DNA of 64,000 nt from Dermanyssus gallinae (GCA_003439945.1 QVRM01005238.1:166883-230882); one strand, 5' to 3'; positions 31,132 through 43,239 are shown, counted from the first letter of the stretch. Notes: generated by a model from the letters alone, not told the origin. Numbers and translations: made by a program.

Positions 31132-33512
31132 GTCATCGTATTTATTTCACTCATATTGAGTATGCATATAACATGAACAATTATACATATTATACAATTA
31201 TACACTCAGCTCCTCGCGGCATGTTATACGAGAGAGGCAGTGCAGTGATCTCTTCGCAAGGGCCAGGCAGGCAGATGCATGAAACTTCGTACACGCCTGA
31301 GAGCACAGTCGACAGACGCACTCGGTGTACTCTTCGTGGAAGCTCGTATTCGAACAAACCAGGTGATGATAGCCATGAACTATGTATCTGGTATAGACGT
31401 GGCGATTGTCACACGCAAGACCAGACCAGAGGTGAAAGGCCCTGAAAACATCCAGGTCTCTGACCTCTCGTCGGACTTGTTCAACTTTATTTTCCCATTC
31501 CGAGATAAAGCTCTCGAATGGTACTGTACGCGGCGTCTTCAACCTCAATCGAATGATCTCGACAACTGGTGCACAGCCTGACATTAGGTACACAAAGCAG
31601 CTCCTTGCCCGCATTGACAGGCAAAGTACTCGCTTCATGTACATTGTAAAACACATTTCAAGCAAACCAAAGTTTGCCCGAGTGAGGTGTTCCCATACTC
31701 TGTCAAGACCATACATCAGCGCCGGAACAACCTTGAGGTAAAAAAGCGCCACTGCCGTCGGGACGGACAGTCGCCGGACATCGCCTATTTCTCCATAAAG
31801 AGAAATTAGGGCTGTGCGCGCTGTCTCAACGATGTGAGCAGTGAAGGTCGTCCCAGTATAATGAAGCCGAAGCCCCAGATACCGGAAAGAGTTAACGAAT
31901 TCCAAGGATTGGCCGCCGCAACGTATAACGTCTTTAGCAGCCAATCGACCTCCTCTTCTGAATTTCATAGCCTTGGTCTTCATGGCGTTTATTTCCAGCC
32001 CTCTTGAGACAAGGAACACCTCCGCCAGAGAAGTGATGCGCTTGATGGCACCCAGGTCGTGATGAGCGACCACTATGTCATCTGCGTACATCACAACTGT
32101 GGCCTTCTGGAACTCTTGTCGAATATAATCAACAAAATCGGCAAGCAGAAGAGTGAAGGAGACGCAGCTCAATGGGTCGCCTTGCGGGGTTCCCACATTT
32201 TGCCTTACCTGCAACACTTCCTGCTCACCTTGTACCAGTAAGGTGTCCTCATCAAAGAAACTGAAAATTACGCTCAGAAGAGAGCCACCAACCCCTGCGT
32301 ATCGGAATGACTTCACCAGGAGATCTCGAGGTGCTTTGTCGAAAGCCTTGACGCAGTCTATAAAGACTGCATACAAATGGCCTCCGGGCTTTGCCACAGC
32401 TCGCTCTATCTCTGACTGAAGCACATGGATTGCATCACGCGTTCCTCGACCTCTTCGAAAGCCGAATTGCTCCGGTGGAAGGGTCTGGTCGACAACGTTT
32501 GGGTCTCGTCTGTCATCACCATGCTTACCCTTAAATAAAAGAGAAAGCCTGGCGATATGCCAGGCTCCTGGCATTTGTCCCCTCTTCATGATCTCGTTGA
32601 AGAAATCACAAAGATGGTTTGCCAAAAGTGGCTCAGACTGCACCCAGTGTTCATAGTACACTTGGTCAGGCCCCGCACTCTTTCCTCTCGGAAGAGAGTG
32701 CAGAACCTGACTTACTTCTTCTACCTCAAAGGGCAGATTCATAGTATCCTGCTCCAATGTGAGCGGGTGCTCAATCATTGGAGCCAGGCGTACCGTCTCG
32801 CGGTTATATAGAAGACCGGTCAGGTGACTCGTTACCTGTTCGTCGCTGAGCAGGTGGTTCGCCCCCCTACGAGGCCGTACGACGTAGGCTGAGGGCTTGC
32901 GCTCCGCTCTTTCGAGCAGTCGGATTTCCTCCCGCCTAGCGTATTCACGCTTGTGGTCAAGGCATAGCTTTATGTAAGCTTTTCTACTATTGAAGTAGTC
33001 AAGCCTGCGTCTGGCTAGCAGCTGTGGTGGTGCCTTTACCCTCGCTTGGCGCAAAAGCTCGAGCACCCCACGGTGGGCGAGATAGCAAGCTTGAGAAAAC
33101 CACTGTCGTGATCTCCTCTGCCCCGGTCTCTTTCACCTGACTGCACTTCTCATGGTTCTCTCTAGCAGTTCACAACAAGTATCCACATCACAGCCCACCT
33201 CGAGGCTATCAACCTCTAATAGTGAAAGGTCAACACGCCTTGTGGCAACCAGGTGTGGGTCGCCTTGCTGCTTAAACCAGATATCTGGCATATTTGCGAC
33301 TGCTGACACCGGTAGGTGCTTCCTTGCAGCCACCTCGAGAACATCGAAGCTTTCAACTTCGCCATCGACAAGGTTGTGAAACAGTAGGTCAATGGTGCTG
33401 CTTCCGTTATGACTTATATACGTGTGGTCTTCGCGTGCATTTGCACATCTCAGACCAAAGTATTCCATCAACTGGAGCAGCACCTCTCCTTTATCGTTAG
33501 TAGCCCCAACTA
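31132..33512 (-). mobile_element. 5'-truncated non-LTR retrotransposon (LINE), 2381 bp
   Basis: Perfect 16-bp target-site duplications at 31116-31131 and 33513-33528 bound the insertion. It is minus-strand and encodes the C-terminal part of an APE-type endonuclease, a reverse transcriptase and a C-terminal CCHC finger (31198-33511). A short 3' UTR follows, with the family motif AGTGAAATAAAT (complement at 31140-31152), and the element ends in GATGAC with no poly-A. 5' truncation inside the endonuclease domain is the usual result of incomplete target-primed reverse transcription. The perfect TSD and nearly open frame point to a fairly recent insertion. Other members of the family lie at 12.33-12.48, 23.57-23.69 and 49.45-51.31 kb, with a related subfamily at 14.0-14.7 kb. 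Confidence 0.92.
31198..33511 (-). pseudogene. LINE ORF2: endonuclease fragment, reverse transcriptase, CCHC finger
   Basis: One reading frame runs through the element, broken by a single TGA at 33133-33135. The upstream part (33136-33511) holds the end of an APE endonuclease: SHNGSSTIDLLFHN, then RKHLPVSA where SDHxPV is usual. After the stop, 622 codons are open from 33066, counted from a GTG that is not a true start. In that count the RT shows KSAGPDQVYYEHW (129-141), QFGFRRGRGTRDA (200-212), FIDCVKAFD (235-243), GTPQGDPLS (292-300) and YADD (327-330), so the catalytic aspartates are present. A CCHC finger, C-x2-C-x7-H-x3-C, lies at 585-600. Between FKGKHGDDRRDPN (178-190) and VVDQTLPPEQFGF only a few residues remain where about 35-40 more are normal, including the YRPI...K motif. 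This looks like an in-frame deletion near 32495. The protein cannot be functional as it stands. Confidence 0.92.
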
Positions 33513-33528
33513 GCTGTTGTTATTATTA
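33513..33528 (+). repeat. Target-site duplication, LINE 5' side
   Basis: GCTGTTGTTATTATTA, identical to 31116-31131. Confidence 0.9.
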
Positions 33529-33641
33529 ATTTATTATTAATATTTCCCAAATAGGATAATTGTGCCGCGTGAACGTGTGGCAGCATTTTCTAATACGTCG
33601 GTCCAGCCCATAACTTCCAGCATAAAACCGTGGCGTTCAGT

Positions 33642-33775
33642 CTTTTTTATTTTTTTTTCTATGAAAGGTTTCGGGAATGCGTGATTCACCTGCGTTTACT
33701 AGCAGCCTGCATGACTAGCGTGGGACTTACAAACCCAGCGGATCCCTCCCCTATTCCGGCTCAGTATTACTTCAA
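33642..33775 (-). mobile_element. SINE-B copy 1 (poly-A SINE)
   Basis: A T-rich block (33642-33658) is followed by GGTTTCGGGAATGCGTGAT, an ACTAGCAGCCTGC block, TGACTAGCGTGGGACTTACAAACCCA and GGATCCCTCC...GGCTCAGTATTAC. It aligns with the neighbouring copy at 33892-34049. Minus-strand orientation puts the T block as the poly-A tail. The outer boundary is approximate and no TSD is evident. Confidence 0.75.
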
Positions 33776-33876
33776 AGCCATGAGAGAGGCGTATCTGCCA
33801 ACGTCCTTCACTCAACTCCCTGTTTATCTTCCCGCATGCTTATCTGCGGTTGGATCAGTTTCTGTGGTGGAGGCTC

Positions 33877-34064
33877 GGCTACATAGAGACTTTTTTTTTT
33901 TTTTTTTTTTGTTCTGGGAGGTTTCGGTAATGCATGATGCACATGCGCCACTAGCAGCCTGCGTGACTAGTGTGAGACTCGCAAACCCACTAAACCCGGA
34001 TTCCTCCCCACCCCCCCAGGCTCGGTATTACTTTGGCATTACATCGAAAGGCTACATAGAGACT
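33877..34064 (-). mobile_element. SINE-B copy 2 with 15-bp TSD
   Basis: GGCTACATAGAGACT occurs at 33877-33891 and 34050-34064; the body is 33892-34049 (158 bp). On the plus strand it starts with a T run (20 T, 33891-33910), the complement of a poly-A tail. The minus-strand body contains GGTTTGCGAGTCTCAC, which may be a decayed box B (GGTTCGANTCC with two inserted bases), and the conserved GCAGGCTGCTAGTGGCGCA block. Family members also lie at 33642-33775, 43240-43390 and 52316-52481. No coding capacity; mobility would depend on a LINE. Confidence 0.88.
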
Positions 34065-34069
34065 ATGAC

Positions 34070-35765
34070 GGCCCGGCTGACCCCTCTCCCCTCTCCTCCG
34101 GCCTCTGGTCTCGACCAGTCCCCCAAGAAACCCGCTCAAGCCTCTCCCCCTAGCCGTTTTCATGGCTCTCTTGAGCGTCAAAACGAAAATAGTCCCCGAA
34201 GTTGGTGGCAAATTCTACGGGAAACGGTTTAATATATTAATGCACCGTTAATTAGGCACAATGAGGCAATGAGCATAATTCCTATATAGTAAAATGAACT
34301 TGAGCAATACTCTAGTGTGGTTGGAACTTAGTGTAGAAGCAAAAACAATGCAGTTATGCCTTGAACAAGTACGTCGCCTTCTTTCATGACTCCGCCGGCG
34401 GCTTTTGGCATAAACAACTTGATCACGTTATGCCCTGAAATTATCGCAACAGTTGGCTATGACCTGCCATCAATGGTGATCCGCGATATGTCTCAATGTT
34501 TACCTTACGGTGATGTCTATTTCCCCTGGTGTTTTGTTGATTCGTGAGGGTGTGCATAGAGCTACCCTCTATGCCAAAATTCTACAATGCATGTAAGCAC
34601 CCTACAATACAATAACTGCATCGTCTTTACTTCCACACTGAGTTCCATTCACACAATAGTATTGTTCGAGTTCACCTTACTATAATAGATAGCAATTCAG
34701 CTCATGGTTTCATTCTGCTCAATTAATGGTCAAACTAAAAAATAGACTGAACATTTCTATAATTTCGCGAACCGTTCTCGACATGAACAAAGGCATCCAG
34801 AGTCATAAAGAGAGTGCCCTAAATGCTGTGATTTATTCGTTGGAGGCAGGATTGCAAACCAATGCTATTTTAAAGCTGGTATACCGTGTGGCAACACAAT
34901 CTCGACACTACAATTCCCTAGTGAAATGTATTCGCACTAGAGATGTATCGGCACATGCTTTATGCCCGCTAAAGGTCTGACACGGCTCTACGCCACTAAC
35001 ATTTTATGTACCTGTTGTGACTAGCCGTTACTCAATAGTGAATATGACACGAGTTCCAGAACGCCACGAACCACCCTTTTGAGTGAGAGTTTTTCTCTTC
35101 TCATGAGCGCTGTGAGCTAAACAAATTTTAGGTTCATATAGGGACGTGGCACACGCGTGACATCGTTCTCTTTGAGTATTGTTACGAAGTTTGGTTTACA
35201 CAGTGGAGTTTCATTTGAGGCGTAAATACTAGACTAGAAACACTAGACGGCTTGCACTGACTGCCATGCAACAGGACGATATCTAAAGCCGTGTATGTTT
35301 TTTGCTGTGTTTTTACGTCGTGGTGCGATAATACTGATGAGGTCATAGGTCTAGGGAGATTTTACACGCAGAACAAATTGTGTGTGTTTTAGAAATCCGA
35401 TAGGTGATATCCTTTGTATGTTGTTGCCTCGATGTGTTAAAAAAAAGCCTGCAAGAATGCACGCCCGAATCACACAACCAGGCTTTGCCTACCAAAGCGG
35501 AATTTTCGCCGGTTTTGTAGACGGCCGCCAATCGTTCACGTTGGCTAAATAAATGATTGACTGAGTTCGCTGGATTTAAACTCGCCACACATTTAGTGAT
35601 CACTAACTAGCGTTACCGTTGAGTAAAAAATCGATACTCTGCATCTGCGTGTGGATTACAGACATTTTTTCCAACTCTTTACTTTGATCGTGTTTGTCGT
35701 CAAACGAACCAAGCGGCAATGTGACAGCAATGTGAAGAGCGCGGAGAGGCGGATCGAGGGAATTC
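34070..35765. other. No gene seen
   Basis: AT-rich unique sequence, about 1.7 kb. Frames of up to 86 codons (34726-34980 plus, 35343-35603 minus) have no recognisable domain. Confidence 0.45.
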
Positions 35766-35767
35766 TA

Positions 35768-35770
<3 letters not shown>

Positions 35771-35805
<35 letters not shown>

Positions 35806-35838
35806 GACGTTTATATACAGTTTTTATTTATATAACTT

Positions 35839-35900
<62 letters not shown>
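35771..35900. repeat. Two (TA)n tracts
   Basis: TA runs at 35771-35802 and 35842-35899, separated by about 40 bp of AT-rich sequence. Confidence 0.92.
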
Positions 35901-35902
<2 letters not shown>

Positions 35903-36021
35903 TAGCCGACCTAGAAATGTCATGATGGTGTCATGGCGGGCCTAAAATGATCGCGTGGATCATCCTGCCGATTCCTGCTGACAGCAGACTTTCTGAGGAT
36001 GCGCATGCACAACCCGCCTTC

Positions 36022-36070
36022 TCTCTCTGTCTCGATCTCTGTCTCTCTCTCTCTCTCTCTTGATCTCTCT
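36022..36070. repeat. (CT)n microsatellite
   Basis: CTCTCTCTGTCTCGATCTCTGTCTCTCTCTCTC with a short TTGATCTCTCTTG extension. Confidence 0.9.
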
Positions 36071-36125
36071 TGCTTACTCGTTCGGCGGCTGGCTGTGTAT
36101 ATCAAACATATCTGGCTATGTTATA

Positions 36126-36178
36126 CGTGGGCGATTTAGCGGCTGGGTAACAACCAACCGCACGCCAAATCGCCCACG
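36126..36178. repeat. Perfect 12-bp inverted repeat with 29-nt loop
   Basis: CGTGGGCGATTT (36126-36137) and AAATCGCCCACG (36167-36178) are exact reverse complements. Inside the loop GCGG and CCGC could extend the structure. GC-rich stems of this size are unusual in the surrounding sequence. No gene function can be assigned. Confidence 0.7.
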
Positions 36179-36179
36179 C

Positions 36180-37780
36180 CCGCTCCAGACACAGCATGCG
36201 CGACACACCATGCGCGTTTCCCATGCGCTTTTGCCTCCTAGGAAGGAAAACACGTAGTAGCAGTAGTCAATAGGCAACGCTGTTGTTGTTGTAGATGCTG
36301 CAGTAGTAGCAGACTAGCGCACTACAAGCGCGAGTAGTACTATCCCGCACCCGTGTAGTATCTTATGTGCCAGGCAGCCTCTCCATTGCGCCGCGGGGCG
36401 ACCATCTTCAGTTATTTCACTACTCTATTTAGATCCTCGTTGTGTCATCATCTTCCAGAGGCTTCTATCGACAGGCTTCTAGAGAGCTAGTCGGCCACCT
36501 AAACTCCTATAGAGAACGTGGTAGAGCTTGGTGAAAGCTCGGCTAGTTGCTAATGGTGGTGTTGCTGATCTTCCGGTTGTTGTTATTGTGGTTGTTGTTG
36601 TTGTTGTTGTACACTACAACAATGACTACGCTGACGATGATGCAGCAGCAACGATGATAATGGCGACGACAACAAGTACAATTACTATTGCTACAACAAT
36701 AAAAGCAACAACACCAACAGAACTCCACAAAACTCTTTACTCTTCGGTTCTGCAGACTTTTCTCAGTCTTGTCTTTCCCCCGTTCCCGCCTTCCTCGCAA
36801 TCCCGTCATTACTAGACGCGTCACCATCATTGTCTTTGTCAACATCAGCGGCGGCAGCAGTAGCAGTAGAATCTGCCTGCTTCTCTGTTGGAAAGCAAAA
36901 GAGAGCTGAGGACAGATCATGATGAAGATGTCATCGCGATACAACAATATTGAATATGGAATATCGTCGCCATGATCCACGCCGTTGCTGCTGCTTCTGC
37001 TGTTGTTGTCGTCGTCATCATTCGAACCGCTGGAATGAGCTGATTATGATAGCTAATTCCGTTCCTCCGACTGATCAGTCTCCTCTGAATTTCCCGTGTT
37101 TTCGCCCGCTGTCTCTCTCTCTCTCTCGCTCTATCTCATTCTCTGTGTTTGTCTGCCGGTCTCCACCATCTCTCTCTCTTTCTCATACATACACACTCAC
37201 ACTAACACACACGAGAGACCTCTGTATATATGCATGCATCTCTTCTCACTCACGTCGTTGTTCATCGTCGTAGTCTGTCTGTGTAGCTATTTGCCGGTCT
37301 GTCCGTCGGTATTTCTGTCCTACTGCGCCACCTAAGTAACTTACACTTCGAGTTTCTTCGTCTCTGCCGCTGCTGCTGTTGCTACAGCCGACCCTTCTTC
37401 CGCGGCAAGCCTCTATTGGCGATCGGCCTCGATTTCGACGTCGGCACGCAGGAACGCCGGCACGCTGCTGCGGCTGCTGCTGCTGCTGATCGGTTGGAGG
37501 GGACCTGTTTCGGTGGGCGCGTTCACCACTTGTGTAAACCGGCGATCATCGGCCGATGGCCGATGTGTTATTTACACTGCTAGACTCGTGGGAACGTTCG
37601 GCCCCCCGCACCCCAGCATCGCCCCGTCGCCGGCGCCCGGTGGTAGTGATTCCCGTCGTCGCTGTGTCTCAGCATCGGTCTGTAGCGTTTTGACACAGTG
37701 CCGCCGCTGCTGCAAGACGCCTCACGCTAAAAGGGGGTGACCCGATTTCTTGCGGGAGTCTCGCACACACTCACGTGCAT
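36180..37780. other. No confirmed gene; triplet and CT/CA tracts
   Basis: Contains GTT (36590-36610), AAC-rich (36660-36715), CTG (36985-37010), CT/CA (37108-37210) and CTG (37475-37490) tracts. The long frames here are repeat artefacts. Confidence 0.5.
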
Positions 37781-37781
37781 A

Positions 37782-37807
37782 AATATATATATATATATAT
37801 ATATATT
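37782..37807. repeat. (TA)n microsatellite
   Basis: TA run of about 26 bp. Confidence 0.9.
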
Positions 37808-37809
37808 TA

Positions 37810-39180
37810 CGTGTATCGTCCTATGCCTGTGGGATTCCAGTAGGCTACCCAGACTACCCACAAAGGCCTCTATTTCGGTAGGTTGTCAAAATTACAGCCC
37901 TGCTGAAGGGATAGGAATAAGCGCTAGTGCCGATGGGTTACATTATTTCTGCATTCTAATCCTTTTCTCTGTCTTCTTTTTTTCGCCTCGTTAACTAGGC
38001 TGCATTTTTAGACCTAGACGCCGGGCGTGTCCCTTAAAGGCGTATGCACTTGAATGTAAGTGCTATGTACGGATATACGGGATATGCGTATATAATAAAA
38101 CAAATATGGATAAACCCCTTAAAAGTGCCGAGTGCTCGCTATACCTTGCCAGAATACTAAATAATGCTGCCTTTACTTATTAGGTTGCGAAAACAGAGAC
38201 GTGCCAAGAAGCGGATTAGTAACCCTGTCTGCTGCACTCATATGCGATAGGTCCTTCAACCAGCTGCTACCACAATAGGGCAGAGAACTAAGATGCGAAA
38301 GTTCCACAGTATTCATAAAGACACCAAAAAGTGGCATAATTTGCTAGATGTTTATACTTGGTTATGTATATATATATCACTTTACCATACACATGAAAAA
38401 ATTGGTTAGGTTAAATGATTAAGTCATCTAGAAACGACAATCAATTGAACCGGCACGACCAGATACTTACGATACAGCGAGATACAGCCCGAGGGCAAAT
38501 TGAGGCAGCATTGGAGCCACGGTAATTGCCAGATCACCGCAGAAGCATGGTACGTTTAATCAATCGGCACGAATAACTAATAGAATACATTCATTTTCCG
38601 TATAATACATTGGGTATATGTTACACATATCACGACGGATGATAAGCTAAGCTAATGTGCCTAGTGGGCGCGTATTGTGACTGTTACGTGTTCGTTTCGA
38701 TGAGGCCAGGCTAAGACCATTTTAAAAGTGTGCCCCGAAAGGAGGCAGCGTTTCCACGTTGTATCTAATTATAGTAATTAGGATAAGCGCAGAGCTTTCA
38801 GCTGTCTTTTTGTGTAAGTCGGGACGTTATACACGTTGCACACGTGACTACAAATATAAAGAAGACGCATAACTCATTCAGGTAATTGGTATATATATTT
38901 CCTAGAGTATTTGTTTCTCTAGGGTTTAAAATAAAATAATAAAACAAGATTTTTAATTTCTTGAAGGTCGCAGCTCAGTGGGTTTTACAGCGTTGCCAAA
39001 TTTTGTCCTACAGTAACAGAACTACTAAATGAGTGATTTAAAAAATGTTGTGAAACAGTACGTGTATGTGCCCGTCCACAATAGCTCCATCTCTCTCTCT
39101 CTCTATCTATCTTATAGTAAATTTTTATTAGTAAATAGGCCATACTTACTGGAGGTTAATAACGTAATGTCTGACAAGGA
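37810..39180. other. No gene seen
   Basis: AT-rich unique sequence with a short CT tract at 39091-39110. No open frame of interest. Confidence 0.5.
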
Positions 39181-39187
39181 TGATGAC

Positions 39188-39282
39188 GAGAGCAGCAACA
39201 ACAACAACCGACAACAACAACAACAACAACAACCAACAACAACAACCACAATCAACAACAACAACCAACAACAACGGCAATG
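39188..39282. repeat. (AAC)n microsatellite
   Basis: AAC triplets with CCA, CGA and ATC interruptions over about 95 bp. Frames give Gln, Asn or Thr runs. Confidence 0.88.
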
Positions 39283-39499
39283 TTGGTAACGATGACGATA
39301 AAAACATCAACATGTTGACGATGACAAGCTGCGACGCCGAGGGGAACTGGCCGATAAGGGGCTATTTGGGATACCGAATTTCTACCTCGGCCGCGCCTAA
39401 GCGCCAGTTAAGCTCGTGAGTGAAAGCCGCCGCTGGCACGTCCGCTACAGCCTCGCCCAATCACGCACCCATCGAATGGGCTCTACACTATGCGCTCAG

Positions 39500-39600
39500 T
39501 CGTCACCAATCACCACCACCACCATCATCATTATCATCGGCATCAATATGATCACCTCTATGTCTTTGCCGTCATCATCGTCATTGCCACCAGCAGTCTA
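39500..39600. repeat. (CAC/CAT)n triplet tract
   Basis: CACCACCACCATCATCATT and related CAT blocks near 39505-39545 and 39570-39585. Confidence 0.65.
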
Positions 39601-39654
39601 ACATAGTCATACCAGCCCCACCTCAGCAATAAGTTCGAACTGCCCAGGCACCCC

Positions 39655-39860
39655 CCTTGCTGCGGTTGCTGCTGCTGTTCCTGCTTTTGACGCTGCTGGT
39701 AGTATATTTTATAGGGGGCAATTACGTCCTTGTTAACACTGTTGTTGCTGTTGTTGTTTTTGATGCGGTTGTTGTTGTTGTTGTTCTTGTTGCTATGGTT
39801 ATTGTTGTTCCTGTTGTTGTGGTTGTGCTGTTGTCGCTTTTGCTGTTAGAGAAGACGTTG
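39655..39860. repeat. (GCT)/(GTT) interrupted tract
   Basis: Clusters of GCTGCT and GTTGTTGTT separated by short unique segments. The plus frame is a Val/Leu-rich artefact. Confidence 0.7.
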
Positions 39861-39869
39861 CTTATGATG

Positions 39870-40630
39870 ACGCTAAAGATCACTCTTAGGATTGTTACGC
39901 TGGTTGAGTTCGCAGTTACTTAGGCTGGTGGCGGCGGCGGCGGTAATTGTACCGGTGCAATAGATTGTTATGGTCGTGATGCCATGACCATGATGCATGT
40001 GGTGACGATGATGATAATTGGCAACACTTTTTGTCTTGCTTATCCAGCCGGTTTCCTTTTTAGCTGGACGAGAGACAACCTCTGTACAGCTCGGTTGCCA
40101 CCTCTTCTGCACAGCACCGTACGGAAAATAATGGCAACAGTGCAATGGCATCTTCTTTTGTCGCCTGCTTTATTTGCCCACACCTGAGGGATCACCAAGC
40201 TGCGTTTGACTCTTTTCACTGTTTGATTCTGCTCCCCAGCTCTCTGTTTCTCTGTGTCTTTTGCCCACACACTTTTCCCTTCTCTATCTGTTCCAATAGC
40301 TGTCCGTCGTGGGTCTCATCTATCTCTTTCTGCCTCTCGGTTCTGGCCAGCGGTAACGGCTTGTGCTTCGGTGGTCGGTTCGCGGGTTTAACGACGAGGT
40401 TTCGTATGGTTCTGAGCTGATTTTTGTCCCTCGAATAGTCGAACGCCCCGGCGATAGCGAAGCAGCAGAAGAACCTGAGCAGAGGAATGCAGCAAAGAAC
40501 GAGCAATATCCTCTAGCTCTTCCTCCTCCATTTCATCCTCGGCATCGCCCTTTTCCCTTTTTCCTTTTTTCTTTCATCTTCGACGTCTTTTCTATGCTTT
40601 TTAGCCGTTCCCATGCTGTCTGCCTCGTGG
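39870..40630. other. No confirmed gene
   Basis: Mixed sequence with overlapping open frames on both strands (up to 109 codons), none recognisable. Pyrimidine-rich CT blocks at 40190-40330 and 40505-40580. Confidence 0.4.
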
Positions 40631-40639
40631 GTAAAGGTG

Positions 40640-40840
40640 GAACAATGGAACAACAACGACAGTTACAACAACAACAACAACAAAGAGATTAACAACAACA
40701 GCAATAGCAGAGTATGCGTCGTAACCTCATCGTTGCCGCTTCTAGACGAACCCTATTGACGTCGTTTATGTACGTCTAGATCATGTGCATGGTCACAGCA
40801 GCAACAACAACAACAACAAAAACAACAACAGCAGCTTGGA
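40640..40840. repeat. Two (AAC)n clusters
   Basis: AAC triplets at 40648-40705 and again at 40798-40835, separated by about 95 bp of unique sequence. Confidence 0.85.
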
Positions 40841-40849
40841 CAACTTTTC

Positions 40850-42600
40850 GCTAACGACGCCGACGATTGGAGTACACGCAAGCTCCTTTCCTGCGTCCCG
40901 GTAGATCCCGAGGCCGGAGGTAGGGAGTGATTTACAAGCTTCGCCCGCTCATTTGCTCATGGGTAGTATTCACAGAGCAGCGTCGTTCTTTCATAGTTTG
41001 CCGTCATATACCAGTGTACAGATATTTATGAATTATTGCTTGAATGATTGCTTATCATGTATCCCTGACAGAGACAATATATGTATGACGAAATGCGACA
41101 GATAATTGTACAATAATTATAACAAAACGTACAAATAATTGACATATAGATCCAAATCTGTGTTAATGTGAATGCACGCCGTCTGCATTTTAGGTCTGAC
41201 TTATACGACGAGAAATACTTTACATAAAAGCACCCGATCTTGATTTTTAGGACCGAACGTAATTTTCAAAACCTCTTAGCCCATTGCACTTGAGCAATCA
41301 TTTTAAGGTCGTAACGCCGGGATACCCGAGACATTTTCGTACTGATAGAAGAAACTCTGAATACCTAATTGTAAATTAATCCCAAGCAAAAGAAGTGAAC
41401 ATTATCAAGTTGTATCAAAGTGTCCGATTACCTGTCGCCTCGTCGAGCAACAACAATGTCTCGGTTATTTGTTGTTCTGAAATGCACTGCTAATAAGCTC
41501 AAAATATTTTGCTTAATATATTGCGATTGGGCCTGCAAGGGCCTCCTTTAACCACGTTGTTGATGAAATTAAGAATTACAAATTAAGCAGAAAAGTTGTC
41601 GGCATTACTTGGGGAAACATCTACAGGACTAGTAGCTATGTGCTACTTTTACGCTAAAAACCGTCAATATTCGTGTAGAACAGCATGTAACGCAATTCGT
41701 AAAGCGTTGCGTTTTACTTATCTACACGCATATATGCATAGGACTTGATTAATCACTTGTGCTGATTAAGTTATTTTATCTGGAGGGTTCAGGTAATCTA
41801 CTTGAATAAGTCTAAAGGCAAGTAAATGTGGTTTTACAAACAACACCAAAAAGACATTTTCACAGACATAAAGTTTTCTAGATTTGTGTGTGTCATTTTA
41901 TGAGTCAGTTTGGGTTGCATCCGAAGTGGCATGTACTCGATAGGTGAACGATATACTTACATGAAGTCTAACAGGAAGAATATTTAACATATTAAGTATT
42001 ATACATATTACGTATCATTTTCTTCCCCAGCTGCCTTTTATTCAGATACCAATGTGTGGATAATATTTAAAGTGGCCTCCAACAGACTGATCTGGATCTT
42101 TACTCATTACCACACGTATTTCCAGAACTCCCACTAGGATATATATACATTTACGGTCTATCATACTTACTTTCATATATACATTTAGGGTCTATCATAA
42201 CCGTTGTCCTTATTTTAAGATTTGATAGAACTCAGAATGAAAATGAAAATTTTTTTCTAATGGAATGAGGAGGTGGAAACGTCTTGTTTAGGAGTGAGGA
42301 TGAAATTTATAAAATTCGTTATTCTGCCTGTTTGTCGCATTCATACTTGGGCAAAATATACGTTCTGCCACCAGGTGAGTATAGGCTAAGTAAAGCACCA
42401 GGAGAATCCGTCGTTACATAAAGGCACCGATAATACCGGCCTGTTCGGCGAGAAATTCTGCGTAATTATCTGAATGACATTCGACGCAAGCTAGCAAACG
42501 GCAAATAGCCGGATTGAGAAAAATCATGAAAAGTAGGTTTTAGATGAATTTGTTTGATCGGTGCAAATGTTTACTGCATTTCAAAGTGACGACAAAAAAG
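40850..42600. other. No gene seen
   Basis: AT-rich unique sequence, about 1.75 kb. One local direct repeat, ATATATACATTTA(C/G)GGTCT, occurs near 42140 and 42174. Confidence 0.5.
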
Positions 42601-42609
42601 ACTACCCTG

Positions 42610-43162
42610 GGGCAACTAAAATCTTTCAGCCTCCATCTATTTAGGAGTGACCAAAGGGAGCTAGACCAAAAGTCTAATATAAGTCCTCAAGGCTTGATAT
42701 GACTGCCGACATGGGGAGTTAACCTACTGTACGGCTCCGGTTCTGACCGGTCACGGTCAGTTGCAGAGCCATTTAAGATAAGGAAGGCTACCAGTGACAT
42801 ATGTGTGCTATGCGAATCTGGGGTGGCCAACGGCGTGGAACACTATCCTACACTGCGAGTCTCTTTAAGAAGCAAGGTGTATGGGCTTCACGGCCGCGAG
42901 TGGCCACCCCATCAAGGAGGTGGTTAGCTATATGATGACTTCGACGGAAGTGTGGAAGGAGGCGACGGATCTGTTCGACGTAATTTTGACGCTTAGAACA
43001 GCCAAGGAAACCGCTAGGCGGGAGAGGTTCACTCGGCAGCCTCGGGAAAGTCGTCGAGACAGGGAGCCAAGGGAGGTGGGAGGGGAGGTTCAGCCAGCAT
43101 CCCTCCAGCTCTTGACGCACCCCTTCAGAACGGTATGTATTTGGCATAAGCACCCTAATTGA
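42610..43162 (+). pseudogene. LINE C-terminal relic with zinc-finger-like end
   Basis: A plus frame, open apart from one TGA near 42700, reads SFSLHLFRSDQRELDQK, then LLYGSGSDRSRSVAEPFKIRK and TSDICVLCESGVANGVEH. The C-x2-C...EH arrangement after a basic segment is how many non-LTR ORF2 proteins end. The final cysteine of the finger (LHCESL) is in another frame, implying a 1-nt indel at about 42850. A further 93-codon frame (42881-43162) may be the remaining C-terminus. I do not see RT motifs, and the lineage differs from the 31-kb family by finger spacing. Confidence 0.55.
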
Positions 43163-43239
43163 ATGCATGTAGATATGCAGAACGACAGATGAAGATATAG
43201 CTGAATTAAGAAGAAATGGCAGAAACGCCTCTTCCATGG

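Noticed and set aside
31062..32811. Several plus-strand frames across the LINE
   Set aside because: They are shadows of the minus-strand LINE reading frame, whose motifs are unambiguous.
33642..34064. Tandem duplication explaining the two neighbouring SINE-B copies
   Set aside because: The second copy has its own 15-bp TSD that ends exactly at its poly-A tract, so it is an independent insertion.
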